Positions 8,361 through 21,706 are shown, counted from the stretch's first letter. The stretch: 38,093 bases of DNA from Candidatus Sabulitectum sp. (GCA_023145935.1 JAGLDB010000001.1:1-38093); one strand, 5' to 3'. A program made the numbers and translations. The notes: generated by a model from the letters alone, not told the origin.

Positions 8361-8948
8361 TTACTCCACCTGACCCTCCAGCGGCAGAAGCCGCGAGAGC
8401 TCCATCACCATTGCGTCATGGTTGAGCTCAGAAATCATGGAAAGAGTAGCGTTCAGACTTATATCGCCCGATCGCATGAGGATTCCACCGTGGTCCGTGT
8501 GTTTGTCTTCTGCTAAAACGAATTGACGCTTGTCGGTAGAGAGCTTCTTAAGGAAAGCCTGGGTTATTCTCTCTGCGTCTCTTGTGCAGATCACTACCTC
8601 AACTTTTCCATCAAGATCGCATTCCCTGAGGAGAACGCTCATAAGATCGAGATAATCAGGAGAAGATGCAATATTTTTTACCGAGTCTGATATGACCAGG
8701 TCCACGATCTGCCTGCGGTGGCTGAGAAGCGCCTTTTCCATCTCACGACGGGAATGACTCTTCAGCTGCCTGGCATTTGCCTCTACTTTATTCCTGATTC
8801 TTTCTGCATCCCTGTTGTGTCTCTCCTTGATCCTGGATTTCACAACATGAATAGCTTCCTTCTGTTCATCAAGAGCAGACTGAAGAATTTCATCTACCTG
8901 AGCTTTTGCATCGTTCTCGATCTTTGCCAGTATGGCTTGAAGTGACAT
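8361..8948 (-). CDS. atpE: V/A-type ATP synthase subunit E (peripheral stalk)
   Basis: A 195-residue protein with a long charged helix over residues 1-85 and a mixed alpha/beta C-terminal domain. This is the layout of subunit E, which pairs with a G/H-type coiled-coil subunit to form the outer stalk. The ending section with GGILMRSGDISLNATL resembles the family's conserved GGxxxxxxDGxIxxxNTL region. ATG at 8948 follows GAGGGG with 5 bp spacing. It sits immediately after the ring subunit gene atpK. Confidence 0.92.
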   Translation of the reverse strand: MSLQAILAKIENDAKAQVDEILQSALDEQKEAIHVVKSRIKERHNRDAERIRNKVEANARQLKSHSRREMEKALLSHRRQIVDLVISDSVKNIASSPDYLDLMSVLLRECDLDGKVEVVICTRDAERITQAFLKKLSTDKRQFVLAEDKHTDHGGILMRSGDISLNATLSMISELNHDAMVMELSRLLPLEGQVE

Positions 8949-8958
8949 GGCTGCCCCT

Positions 8959-9420
8959 CTAACCTATCTGACCCAGCATGAGGAAAGATACAAGAAATCC
9001 GAGAATGGCATAGAACTCAACGAAAACAGCAAGAATAAGAGCCTTTGCACTGTCATCCGGCTGCTTGGCTGTCATCATGGCTCCACCTGCGCAAACTTTT
9101 CCCTGATGGATTCCAGACATAAGACCTGCAAGTGCAATAGGCAGACCTGCTGCGAAAACCTTCCAGCCCACAACCATGGTTAATGGGTTGTCTCCTGTGA
9201 AGAGCGCGATCTTCTGAAGCAGAAGGAAGGCAATAACGAAACCGTAGATTCCCTGGGTTCCCGGAAGAGCAGTGAGAAGAAGAAGCTTTCCGAATTTTTT
9301 AGGGTCAACACTCATAACGCCTGTGCTTGCCTGTGCTGCAATACCAACTCCAACGGCACTTCCAATACCAGCAAGGGCACAGGCAAAAGCCACGCCCAAG
9401 TATGCAACTAAGTAATTCAA
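8959..9420 (-). CDS. atpK: V/A-type ATP synthase proteolipid subunit K (four-helix, probable Na+ site)
   Basis: A 153-residue double-hairpin ring subunit with four membrane helices (about 3-28, 44-72, 83-105 and 124-150). The ion-binding carboxylate is Glu135 in VEFYAILG. The remaining ligands known from the Enterococcus hirae Na+-ATPase ring (Leu61, Thr64, Gln65, Tyr68, Gln110, Glu139) all have counterparts: Leu52, Thr55, Gln56, Tyr59 in LPGTQGIYG, Gln106 in HQGK, and Glu135. This predicts Na+ coupling. The start is TTG at 9420, behind AAGGAGG with 6 bp spacing. The first hairpin lacks its own carboxylate, as expected for this form. Confidence 0.95.
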   Translation of the reverse strand: MNYLVAYLGVAFACALAGIGSAVGVGIAAQASTGVMSVDPKKFGKLLLLTALPGTQGIYGFVIAFLLLQKIALFTGDNPLTMVVGWKVFAAGLPIALAGLMSGIHQGKVCAGGAMMTAKQPDDSAKALILAVFVEFYAILGFLVSFLMLGQIG

Positions 9421-9441
9421 TTCATTCCTCCTTGTTTTAAA

Positions 9442-11427
9442 CTATCTTTTTATTCTGATATACCTTGGTTCATATCGAAACGCCTTGAACGAGACTCCCG
9501 TTCCATCGTAAAACTTGCTGAAGAACTCTACGAACTGAAGTCGTGCTGTATGAATAAAACCGCTCAGCGCAGCCATTGCGAGATTGAACAGATGACCTGC
9601 CACAAGAACCAGTACAGTAAGAACTATTCCAATCACAGGGACGCCCCTGAGCATTGCTGCTATCTGATTGATCACAGAAGCGACTATCGCACTGGAAAGA
9701 GCAAGAGCAAACAATCTTGAGTAGCTCAAAACATCACCAAGCAGGTTAACAATGCCGTAACAGGCGTAAGCCCCCAGTCCAGCCTTTCCTCCAATACCCT
9801 CGGCTTCCCTTCCTCCCATTACAAAAATGAGAACTGTTCCGATACTAAGCATTGTAAGAAAAATTGTATCTCCTATTCCCGGTATCGGGTAAAGAATTCC
9901 ATCAAGCAGATAATGGTTAAAGAGCCACGGGAAAAGGCCCAGAAGAGCAAGCATCCAACCGGTCTGATCGATCACTGCAGAAATACCCTCACCGGCCCGG
10001 AGACGCTTTTGAAGATTCGCAATGATTCCCCATGCAAGCTGGATCAGACCAAAGCCAAGGGTAAGGTAGAGAAACTGCTCCGAAAGAGCAAAGCCATCAG
10101 ATACTCCTCTGATGTAGCCGGGAACGATTTTATTCAACGGCATAGCAGCATTCTGCAGCAGCCTGGGAAGTGTATCAAAGGGGATTCCGAACCATCCGCC
10201 AAGAATAGTTCCCCAGAAAATACTGGCAATTCCTCCCTGAAACATCAGTCTGAAAAGCCTGGTATTTCCCTGGTTTTTATTTGTCAGATACCAGCCGATC
10301 GCTGAACCAGCAGCAAGAGCAAGACCATAGCCGGCATCGCCAATGCAGATTCCAAAAAATACCACATAAAAAGGCGCCATGAGGGGAGTTGGATCCGGGT
10401 CGGATCCCTGAGGTCTGCCGTACATGTCTGTGAGCATTAAATAGGGATCAATCGTTGCACTCTCTGAAAGAAAAACAGGCGGAACCTCGTCTTCGTCGGT
10501 TGGAACCAATGAAATATCCGCTTCGCCAAGCTTTTCCAGATTGTCTTTCAAAGAGGAAATGTCATCCTCTCTAATCCACAAATGCAGTAACAGAGCCGAA
10601 ACACTGGTCCTTCCCGCTGTTTCCGCCTCCTGTTGAAGGGCATGAAGCCCCACTGCATCTGAAAGGGTTTTCAGTTCTGGAAGCTTCTGCACAATAGCAT
10701 CCGCCTCAGAAGAAAGCATACTGATTTCCTTTTTGATCCCGCTGTAAATCGAATCCAGTTTCTTTGATTCCTCAGCTGGAGTGGCAAAAAATCCCGAAAA
10801 ATCAGCAGCGACAAAGCCTGCTTCCGTTAAACCCGTGACAATTTCAGAATCACTGTTCTTGTGCCATACTACAATTGCCTTATCTGCGGAAAGCTCTTCT
10901 ACATGGAACAGACCAAATTCCTGCTGTAGCTTTTCCAGCGGAAGAAAGCCCTCTCTGGGGGACACAAATCCTGCCCTGATTGTGAAGATCCCATCACTTC
11001 GCAGCTGATCAAACCGCATGGGAAAATCACTCCACTCATGTACAAAATCAATTCTGCGCTGGGTTTCTTCTGCCCTGGCGCTAAGATTGATCAGTTCATC
11101 GGATATTTCCGCTGCTCTGATCGCAAGTTTTTCAATCTCCCCTGTATGAAGCATTTCTGACAATTCATCCACTGTTACAGCTTCAATCGCCTTCTGTTTT
11201 TTTGCAGAGCTGCGATTCTGGAGAAAAGGAATAATCTTTTCCAGAGAGGTGGTAAGAGTCTGATAACGCGAGCGATCAATTTCCTCAACCCTGGAAAAAG
11301 GAGCATCCTCTATTGCAGACATATCTATCAAGTGAATGCTTCCGGTCTTCTCCAGAAGAGACAAAACATCTGATTTTCTTGTAGAGTGACAGAGAATCTC
11401 AGCCTTAACTACGCTGTCTCTGGCCAT
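9442..11427 (-). CDS. atpI: V/A-type ATP synthase subunit I (membrane stator, a-subunit)
   Basis: At 661 residues it has the classic two-part layout. A soluble N-terminal arm of about 345 residues with coiled-coil segments anchors the peripheral stalks. The membrane domain (about 346-640) has seven to eight helices. LGDVLSYSRLFALALSSA in the membrane domain holds the essential arginine facing the ring carboxylate. The segment FFGICIGDAGYG marks the first helix pair. ATG at 11427 overlaps the stop of the preceding stalk gene (TAATG). The next gene downstream is the ring subunit it works against. Confidence 0.96.
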   Translation of the reverse strand: MARDSVVKAEILCHSTRKSDVLSLLEKTGSIHLIDMSAIEDAPFSRVEEIDRSRYQTLTTSLEKIIPFLQNRSSAKKQKAIEAVTVDELSEMLHTGEIEKLAIRAAEISDELINLSARAEETQRRIDFVHEWSDFPMRFDQLRSDGIFTIRAGFVSPREGFLPLEKLQQEFGLFHVEELSADKAIVVWHKNSDSEIVTGLTEAGFVAADFSGFFATPAEESKKLDSIYSGIKKEISMLSSEADAIVQKLPELKTLSDAVGLHALQQEAETAGRTSVSALLLHLWIREDDISSLKDNLEKLGEADISLVPTDEDEVPPVFLSESATIDPYLMLTDMYGRPQGSDPDPTPLMAPFYVVFFGICIGDAGYGLALAAGSAIGWYLTNKNQGNTRLFRLMFQGGIASIFWGTILGGWFGIPFDTLPRLLQNAAMPLNKIVPGYIRGVSDGFALSEQFLYLTLGFGLIQLAWGIIANLQKRLRAGEGISAVIDQTGWMLALLGLFPWLFNHYLLDGILYPIPGIGDTIFLTMLSIGTVLIFVMGGREAEGIGGKAGLGAYACYGIVNLLGDVLSYSRLFALALSSAIVASVINQIAAMLRGVPVIGIVLTVLVLVAGHLFNLAMAALSGFIHTARLQFVEFFSKFYDGTGVSFKAFRYEPRYIRIKR

Positions 11428-11756
11428 TATCTTTTCTCTTTTTCGATAGCCGAGCGAATCAACTCAACGGCTCTTGGAGCAATATTCCCGGATATGGAAT
11501 CCAGATCTTTTTTTCTCTTTTCGAGATTGACTTTCTGCTTCTCTTCAAGAAGAACAAGTTCATCATGAACTTTACTCATGCCTGTTTTCTCGTACTTCTG
11601 AAGCTCTGAAGTGTACTCGTTTTCTATTTTTGAAACCTCTGCGGGAATGCCCGTTCTGATTCTGCGGGCTTCTCGCATAGCTTCTTCCACCTTTTCTCTG
11701 GCCATTTCTTCAGAGGAAAGAAGGGAGTTCAGCCTGTTGCTCACAAAGTTCACCAC
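11427..11756 (-). CDS. V/A-type ATP synthase peripheral-stalk subunit (G/H-like coiled coil)
   Basis: A 109-residue, highly charged, almost entirely helical protein. Its place as first gene of the operon, directly overlapping atpI, and its length match the AtpH/G coiled-coil subunit that pairs with subunit E in the outer stalk. Coiled-coil content alone is not diagnostic, so the call rests mainly on context. The start is uncertain: tandem GTG codons at 11756 and 11753 follow GAGGGG, and a third GTG lies at 11744. Confidence 0.75.
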   Translation of the reverse strand: MVNFVSNRLNSLLSSEEMAREKVEEAMREARRIRTGIPAEVSKIENEYTSELQKYEKTGMSKVHDELVLLEEKQKVNLEKRKKDLDSISGNIAPRAVELIRSAIEKEKR

Positions 11757-11927
11757 CCCTCGTGTATGCAGTACCTGGGGAAAGAATCCTCAAGCAATGT
11801 GTAAGTTGTGGATATCATGCCATAAATCACTCTAGGTGTAGCACGTAACCAGCTACCGCCCTTCGTCTTTGTTTGTTTTCCACAAAAAATACAAGTTTTC
11901 AACATTCGGCTTGATGTTGCTCAATAA
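11757..11927. promoter_or_regulatory. Gap between bactofilin and V-ATPase operon with DnaA-box-like 9-mers
   Basis: This 171-bp gap should contain the V-ATPase promoter, but I find no convincing -35/-10 pair. It has three 9-mers close to DnaA boxes: ATATCCACA (reverse strand, 11807-11815; one mismatch to TTATCCACA), TTTTCCACA (11876-11884) and TTTTCAACA (11896-11904). A weak 6-bp stem (CAACAT/ATGTTG) followed downstream by a T-rich stretch, read leftward after bactofilin, might be a poor terminator. The function is unproven. Confidence 0.35.
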
Positions 11928-12287
11928 CTACTGTTTAGGCTTGGATTCAGCACCACTCATACTGCAATGACCTTCAAAAAAGACACCTTCTTCGATGGTG
12001 AGAGATTTTGTGATTATATCTCCTTCAATACGAGAACCATTCTGAAGCTCTAACTGTTTTTCCGCCTTTATGGTACCGTTTACAGTTCCACCGACAATAG
12101 CGTGAGTGACGGAAACATTGCCCTTGATCCGACCTTCATGTCCTACTGTTAAAGTACCGGCAACATTAACTTCTCCCTCAACAAAACCGTCAACCCTAAG
12201 GCCTCCCTTAATATTGAGAATTCCGTTAGCGGTGCTGCCACCACCAATAGTAGAGTTAATTGCACTGTACGAATCATCTCTAGCCAT
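11928..12287 (-). CDS. Bactofilin (polymer-forming cytoskeletal protein)
   Basis: At 119 residues this is a compact bactofilin: a short disordered N-terminus, then a right-handed beta-helix core (about residues 18-110) built from repeats such as GGLRVDGFVEGEV, AGTLTVGHEGRIKGNV and NGTIKAEKQLELQNGSRI. Bactofilins form nucleotide-independent filaments at the membrane that guide cell-wall shape or polar organisation. The gene directly follows a small membrane/coiled-coil protein (14 bp gap) and ends about 170 bp before the V-ATPase operon. The call is secure at family level; the role in this cell is unknown. Confidence 0.95.
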   Translation of the reverse strand: MARDDSYSAINSTIGGGSTANGILNIKGGLRVDGFVEGEVNVAGTLTVGHEGRIKGNVSVTHAIVGGTVNGTIKAEKQLELQNGSRIEGDIITKSLTIEEGVFFEGHCSMSGAESKPKQ

Positions 12288-12301
12288 AACATTTACCTCT
12301 T

Positions 12302-12658
12302 CTACTCGGGGTAGCCCCCGGAAACTCCAGCAGTAGCCAGATTTTCAATAACCGACCGCGTGTCGCGTATTTCCTGTAATTCCAACTCTATTTCGTCCAG
12401 CCTGATGTTCAGCTCTCTTGCTGCGGACAGAGAGTCAGAGAGCAGACTATTCGCCTCTCTGAGCTCAGCCGTTCTTGTAAAATCCGCCGTTCCCACAGAA
12501 AGAACAATCACGGCGGTGGCAACAACAAGAAAAATCAGTACCGCGAAAAAACGAAAAACTACCAGCTTCCTGCCGGATACTATCCATTCTTTTCTACTAC
12601 GAGTAGCATCATGCGGTATTATGTTAACAGTAAAGCTTTTATCTATATAACCCAACAT
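12302..12658 (-). CDS. Membrane-anchored coiled-coil protein (M23-peptidase N-terminus-like, no peptidase domain)
   Basis: A 118-residue protein with an N-terminal KSFTVNIIPHD segment, a basic patch, one membrane helix (about residues 35-57) and an outside coiled coil (about 62-105). This is the N-terminal layout of the M23 metallopeptidases often found beside bactofilins, but the peptidase domain is absent. I prefer ATG 12658 because the IPHD motif usually lies close to the N-terminus. A GTG at 12682 would add eight residues. Ribosome-site evidence is weak for both. Pairing with bactofilin suggests it links the filament to the cell envelope; this is inferred. Confidence 0.6.
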   Translation of the reverse strand: MLGYIDKSFTVNIIPHDATRSRKEWIVSGRKLVVFRFFAVLIFLVVATAVIVLSVGTADFTRTAELREANSLLSDSLSAARELNIRLDEIELELQEIRDTRSVIENLATAGVSGGYPE

Positions 12659-12729
12659 CACTCCCAGCTTAATCAACAACACACGCTAATCTAAAACCGA
12701 TCTCCCGCAGGGTCAAACCTGCTTGACGG

Positions 12730-13701
12730 CTAAAGACTTGACAGCATCTTCCCTATCTGATCTTTTCCCATCTTTCTACCAAGACAAGCCATAAGGAACA
12801 GGCGAATTTTGCAACCGGCCATATCACCAGCAAACAAAACACCTCTCTTTGCCAGATCAACTCCTCCTCCCGGGTAGGAGTAAACTCCAAGAACACGGCC
12901 CTCATGACATCTGCTGGTAAGTATTACGACAACACCAGAATTAATGGCTCTTTCAATGGCATCGGCTGTATCCGGGTGTACATTCCCTCTACCGAAAGCT
13001 TCTACAATTATTCCTTTGTAGCCTGACCCGGCTAGAAAATCAACAATATCGTGACCATACCCTGCAGCGGTTCTAACCAGTCCTACCTTTTTCTCCAAAA
13101 CCAGAGGACCTTGTGGAAGATTCATCCGCCATATTGGGCGACGGTGATATATCACCCTGTCATCATCAACAAAACCAAGCGGCCCGTAGCCAGGAGAGTC
13201 AAAACTGCTGACATTGGATGTACATGTTTTTGTAACTCTGCCAGCAGCATGTATTTCATCATTCAGAACCACAGTTACTCCCAGATTCTCTGTCTCTGTA
13301 CAAACAACGCGAACAGCACTTCTTATGTTCCTCGGTCCATCCACACCCAGTTCGCTGCTGCTTCGCATTGCTGCGGTGAAAACCACAGGAAGCATTCCCT
13401 CCAGATGTATATCAGCCATAAATGCTGTTTCCTCAAGAGTATCTGTTCCGTGGGTAACCACTACACCATCAAACTCCCCGGATATTTCTATTTTTCTAAG
13501 TTCCTCTGCGATGTCTACCATTATTTCAGGGGTAATGTGGGGGCTTGGGAGATTCAGGTATTTTCTCAGCACAACCCTGATATCAGACATGGAATCAATG
13601 CTGCTGGTATCTATGCTGGCCATGGGGCTCAGTGAAAGCCCGTTCCCCTTATGCAGCATCTCAATTGTGCCCCCTGTGGAAAGAATAAGTATATTTTTCA
13701 T
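12730..13701 (-). CDS. L-asparaginase (type I/II family)
   Basis: A 323-residue asparaginase that hydrolyses asparagine to aspartate and ammonia. Both catalytic threonines are present: Thr12 in STGGTIE and Thr86 in THGTDTLEET with Asp87. The lysine-bearing VTKTCTSNVSSF segment of the second triad is also intact. No signal peptide is visible, so it is probably cytoplasmic. ATG at 13701 lies 4 bp after the stop of the 1187-residue orphan gene, behind GGAAGAG, so it belongs to the gyrase transcription unit. An amidotransferase-type or archaeal GatD-like role is less likely because there is no GatD N-terminal domain. Confidence 0.93.
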   Translation of the reverse strand: MKNILILSTGGTIEMLHKGNGLSLSPMASIDTSSIDSMSDIRVVLRKYLNLPSPHITPEIMVDIAEELRKIEISGEFDGVVVTHGTDTLEETAFMADIHLEGMLPVVFTAAMRSSSELGVDGPRNIRSAVRVVCTETENLGVTVVLNDEIHAAGRVTKTCTSNVSSFDSPGYGPLGFVDDDRVIYHRRPIWRMNLPQGPLVLEKKVGLVRTAAGYGHDIVDFLAGSGYKGIIVEAFGRGNVHPDTADAIERAINSGVVVILTSRCHEGRVLGVYSYPGGGVDLAKRGVLFAGDMAGCKIRLFLMACLGRKMGKDQIGKMLSSL

Positions 13702-13705
13702 GTCG

Positions 13706-16700
13706 TTACTCTTCCACAGAAACCGATAGGGTCTTCAGGTATTTCTTTAAAGCCAATGGATTTTCCGAGTACTGTTTTGCCTCCTGCAAAAAACTCCTTC
13801 TTGCTCCATGAACATCGAGAAGTCTCATAAGTTCCGAGTCTGTTCCCGCCGCCTGCAGAAGAAGTTGGCTCTCTTCAAGAAGCTGAAGAAGCCCCTCTCT
13901 AGCAGGATCGACAGTCCACTTGAGAATTATTGCAACTGAATCTGCATTGTCTCTGTATTTGCGTCTCATATCAGAACTTATCTGCCCTGCCTCGCTGGCG
14001 CTGACAATACCGCTACCATACTTGACTCTTCTAAAAATATCCTGTACCAGCTCAGTGGTCTCCGATATTTCCAGCAATGGTTTCCCGGAGGTAGAACCAA
14101 TACCGCTGAAAATCCAGGAATCCATTAATCCATCAGCAATCTTGGATTTTTCAAAATCAGACTGAATCTCAAGCATGGCTTTTTCAACAGTAACAAAGAA
14201 AGTGGCAAAATTTTTCATGAATACCACTTTCCCGTCAACCCGGTTCTCAATGGCAAGCCGTTCATTCAGTATCCCGGTTAAAAGCCTGCTCTCTTTCATC
14301 CCCAGCATGAGAAGATCGAGTCTTTCAGAAGAATTTCTTTTCCAGAGCGGAAGAAGAAAATGCTTCTCCATAAGAGCGAAACCACTCTCTGGAGTTGTAG
14401 CATCCCTGAAGCAGCCCTGCAGGGTAGACAAAAAGTCATCAGCAGAACTGTACCCCAGAAACTCCACAGCATCTGTTGCTGCCTTTGCCATCTCCGCAGC
14501 AATTTTCGGGGACTTTCCAGAAACAAGGGCTATCTCTATTGAACAGTTCAGCAATGGAGGGAATGCTATCTGTCGCCATGCATGATAAATATCTTCTTCT
14601 ATAAAACCTTCTATAGACGCAAGGTATGAATACAGCTCCGAGCTTACATCTGCTCCAATTATATCATCTCTGAAACGATCAAGCAGCGATAAATCTCCAG
14701 ACAGGATCAGGATCTCATCAACCATCTTTCTGTTCCACTTGAGAGAAAGACTGGCGGCTCCGGGAATACCCGCTCTTTCTATCTGTCTGGAAAAATAGCC
14801 CGCTGTATTCAAAACGGATTCTCTGGCATTGCTGTCTGAGGAACCGGCCAGAGCAGATACAGCCCCGTACAGCTTCATTCTAGTCGTATCTTCTCTAACT
14901 CTGAGTGTGTTCCATTCCTCTCTTCTCTGATTGGACCAGTTTTCTGAGATAGAGAGAGGGGGCGGTGTTTTCTGGGAAAGCCATGAACCTAGAACAGTGA
15001 CACAATCCTGTTGGATCTCTAAATCAATTCCCCTGACAAGATACTTTGCGAAACCTTCTCCAGCGGTCATTCCTCCCACACTTCTTGAGAATTCATCCCC
15101 TATCTCAAAAAGGAAGGCAGGGAGAGCCTCCGGCTCTCTTTTGAAAAGTGAGATTGAGTCTGGCAGGATCTCTCCGAAAAATGTTTGGGCTGTTCCACCC
15201 GGATTAACAATCCTTGTGCTTTTTGACAATACAGATCCGTCCAAAAAAAGAAGTTCAAGAAGCTTTTCTACAGTCTCTGCGTTTACGGAGTCCAGAGCGT
15301 AGGGGTTATCAACAAAAGCTCTTAAGATATTCCCGACCCCTGTGCCGATAAAGTCGGTGAAAATAGTGTCTCCTCTATCTTCCCAAACTGCAAGCCTGCT
15401 GAATCTATCACAAATTGAACGAAGCCCGGCAATAAACTCTCCTGTTTTCTCGCCTTCAAAGCCCGGAATGGAAAGTAGATCAACCATCAACCCGTCAACC
15501 AACTCAACCCGTCCACCAGCACGAAAAACTTTTTTGAAAACATTGTGTTCAATCTCTCTCAGTTTTTCAATTGCCCCTGAGGAATTGTAGCCATTGACGG
15601 CAAAGTCAAGACAATCATCAAAAACCGGATCATCCGGTTGCAGCTCGCCTAGCAAACCGGTTACAACATTTTCAAGATACCTGTTTCTATTATTGATGTC
15701 TTTTATTTTTCTGATAAAAGATATAACCTTCTCTTCGGTGGTTAAATCAAATGAAAGAAGAGTATCAACCCAGGGTGGCACAAGACTGGAGAGCGCTCTG
15801 CTGCGGTCAGCTGGTGAAAGGGTATCAATCAGTCTGCCGGTGGGCAGAATCCGCGAAAGGAATTCCTTTCTGTTACCCTCATTTGATGCTCTAAGCACCA
15901 GAGAGGCTGCAGAGAGAATACTGGAAGTTTGTATTCCACTCTGGGTGGCTTCGTCCAGATGCAGGATTGCCCAGTAAGCCGTGGAATCATCCATATCTAT
16001 CAAGGCCCTGTAAAAGCCCTTTAAAGATGTTCTATCCTGTACTGTACTAAAAGGAAGAACTCTGGAAACAATAGTGGAAAATGCGTTTATATTCTTCACA
16101 GAAGGTCTTTTACCTTCCAGGGTTCCTTCAACCAGCTTTTTCAGGAAGGCCAGAACTTCGCTGGTTATCTCTTCTCCATTTGACTTGAGGAAGTTCATCA
16201 CTCCAGAAATAGAAACACCACCAGACAACATTTCTAGAAAAACTACCACCGAATAACCCAGATCCGATTCATCTGCTTCTGCTATTCGATGAGAAATAAC
16301 TTCCTCTGTAAAATCCATTTTGATCTGGTGATCTACAAGTGGTGCCAGCTGAGGGAACCTGGCAAAATAATCTGCAATTTTATCCAGTGACTTGATATTA
16401 AAAAGAGTCGCAGCTTTCTGCTCTCTTTCCCGTGGGACAAGAACATCCAGCCCGCACTTCTCTTGAACACCACGAAGAATCCCCGCAAAAAAACGGATAG
16501 AGCTCATGGGCACAAGTCCTCCGATAAGCTTTTCCTGAACACGGCTCCCCTTTTGTATTATAAGCTTCCATATCTGTTCATGATCCCTGTTGTCCAGAAG
16601 CCATCCTGTCTCCATGGTGTAATCGAGAATGGAAGTGGATTCTTCTGTTGAAAGATCAAGACAATTTATGGCGAACAGGGATTTCCCCAGAGCGGAAAGT

Positions 16701-17269
16701 ATCCTGTCTCCTCCGGAAGCTGCCCTTACACAAACAAAGGCAAATCTATCCGGGAACTGTTCAGCAATACTAAAGAGTATCTCCAGGTTTGATCTGCTCT
16801 GTATCCCGGAAGAGAGCAGCGCTTTGTACCAGCAAGCCAGAGAACTTGCAAGGTCCCTTTTGAAATCAACCAGTTCATGTAGTGCTGCAAGAGAAAAATA
16901 GCTGGTGACAGCAAAAGCCATTTTTCTTTTATTCAGTCTGTGGCAAACAGTAAACCAGCTGTGCGCAAGCTTTTCGTCAATATCTAAAGACGCGGGTTTT
17001 TTTGACAATTCCGTGTAAAGCTTTTCAGCGTCTGATCTGTCCATAATGGAGAGCAGCGAAGCAAGAGCCGGAACAGAAAACCCAAGCGATGAAGAAATAG
17101 CAAGCCTTTTCACAGAACCGGTAAGTTTGGGCACTTCCTTAAGTTGCACCTGCTTCGAATCCGGGAAATCAGGTACATTCACAAAGGGTGACTGTACCAT
17201 TACCCAATCAGTCTGCTTTTTCTTCAACCAGGCCTCTATGCGTTGAGCAGTCTTTTTACTAACAGGCAT
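13706..17269 (-). CDS. Very large protein of unknown family (1187 residues), in the gyrase operon
   Basis: I do not recognise a domain. The sequence is rich in Leu, Ser, Glu and Lys, with regularly spaced amphipathic helices. It has no clear signal peptide, no obvious membrane helix, no P-loop, no zinc-binding cysteine cluster and no coiled-coil stretch of note. It reads like a long alpha-solenoid scaffold of HEAT or ARM character, though I cannot define a repeat by eye. The N-terminus is basic (SKKTAQRIEAWLKKK). ATG at 17269 is 5 bp after the gyrA stop, with GAGGA as ribosome site, and asparaginase starts 4 bp after its end. It is therefore almost certainly cotranscribed with gyrase. The frame is intact over 3.5 kb, so it is under selection. 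Confidence 0.9.
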   Translation of the reverse strand: MPVSKKTAQRIEAWLKKKQTDWVMVQSPFVNVPDFPDSKQVQLKEVPKLTGSVKRLAISSSLGFSVPALASLLSIMDRSDAEKLYTELSKKPASLDIDEKLAHSWFTVCHRLNKRKMAFAVTSYFSLAALHELVDFKRDLASSLACWYKALLSSGIQSRSNLEILFSIAEQFPDRFAFVCVRAASGGDRILSALGKSLFAINCLDLSTEESTSILDYTMETGWLLDNRDHEQIWKLIIQKGSRVQEKLIGGLVPMSSIRFFAGILRGVQEKCGLDVLVPREREQKAATLFNIKSLDKIADYFARFPQLAPLVDHQIKMDFTEEVISHRIAEADESDLGYSVVVFLEMLSGGVSISGVMNFLKSNGEEITSEVLAFLKKLVEGTLEGKRPSVKNINAFSTIVSRVLPFSTVQDRTSLKGFYRALIDMDDSTAYWAILHLDEATQSGIQTSSILSAASLVLRASNEGNRKEFLSRILPTGRLIDTLSPADRSRALSSLVPPWVDTLLSFDLTTEEKVISFIRKIKDINNRNRYLENVVTGLLGELQPDDPVFDDCLDFAVNGYNSSGAIEKLREIEHNVFKKVFRAGGRVELVDGLMVDLLSIPGFEGEKTGEFIAGLRSICDRFSRLAVWEDRGDTIFTDFIGTGVGNILRAFVDNPYALDSVNAETVEKLLELLFLDGSVLSKSTRIVNPGGTAQTFFGEILPDSISLFKREPEALPAFLFEIGDEFSRSVGGMTAGEGFAKYLVRGIDLEIQQDCVTVLGSWLSQKTPPPLSISENWSNQRREEWNTLRVREDTTRMKLYGAVSALAGSSDSNARESVLNTAGYFSRQIERAGIPGAASLSLKWNRKMVDEILILSGDLSLLDRFRDDIIGADVSSELYSYLASIEGFIEEDIYHAWRQIAFPPLLNCSIEIALVSGKSPKIAAEMAKAATDAVEFLGYSSADDFLSTLQGCFRDATTPESGFALMEKHFLLPLWKRNSSERLDLLMLGMKESRLLTGILNERLAIENRVDGKVVFMKNFATFFVTVEKAMLEIQSDFEKSKIADGLMDSWIFSGIGSTSGKPLLEISETTELVQDIFRRVKYGSGIVSASEAGQISSDMRRKYRDNADSVAIILKWTVDPAREGLLQLLEESQLLLQAAGTDSELMRLLDVHGARRSFLQEAKQYSENPLALKKYLKTLSVSVEE

Positions 17270-17274
17270 CTGCT

Positions 17275-21703
<4,429 letters not shown>

Positions 21704-21706
21704 CTA

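Noticed and set aside
13051..13729. Rightward frames of 170-195 residues
   Set aside because: They lie antisense to the asparaginase gene and have no family likeness.
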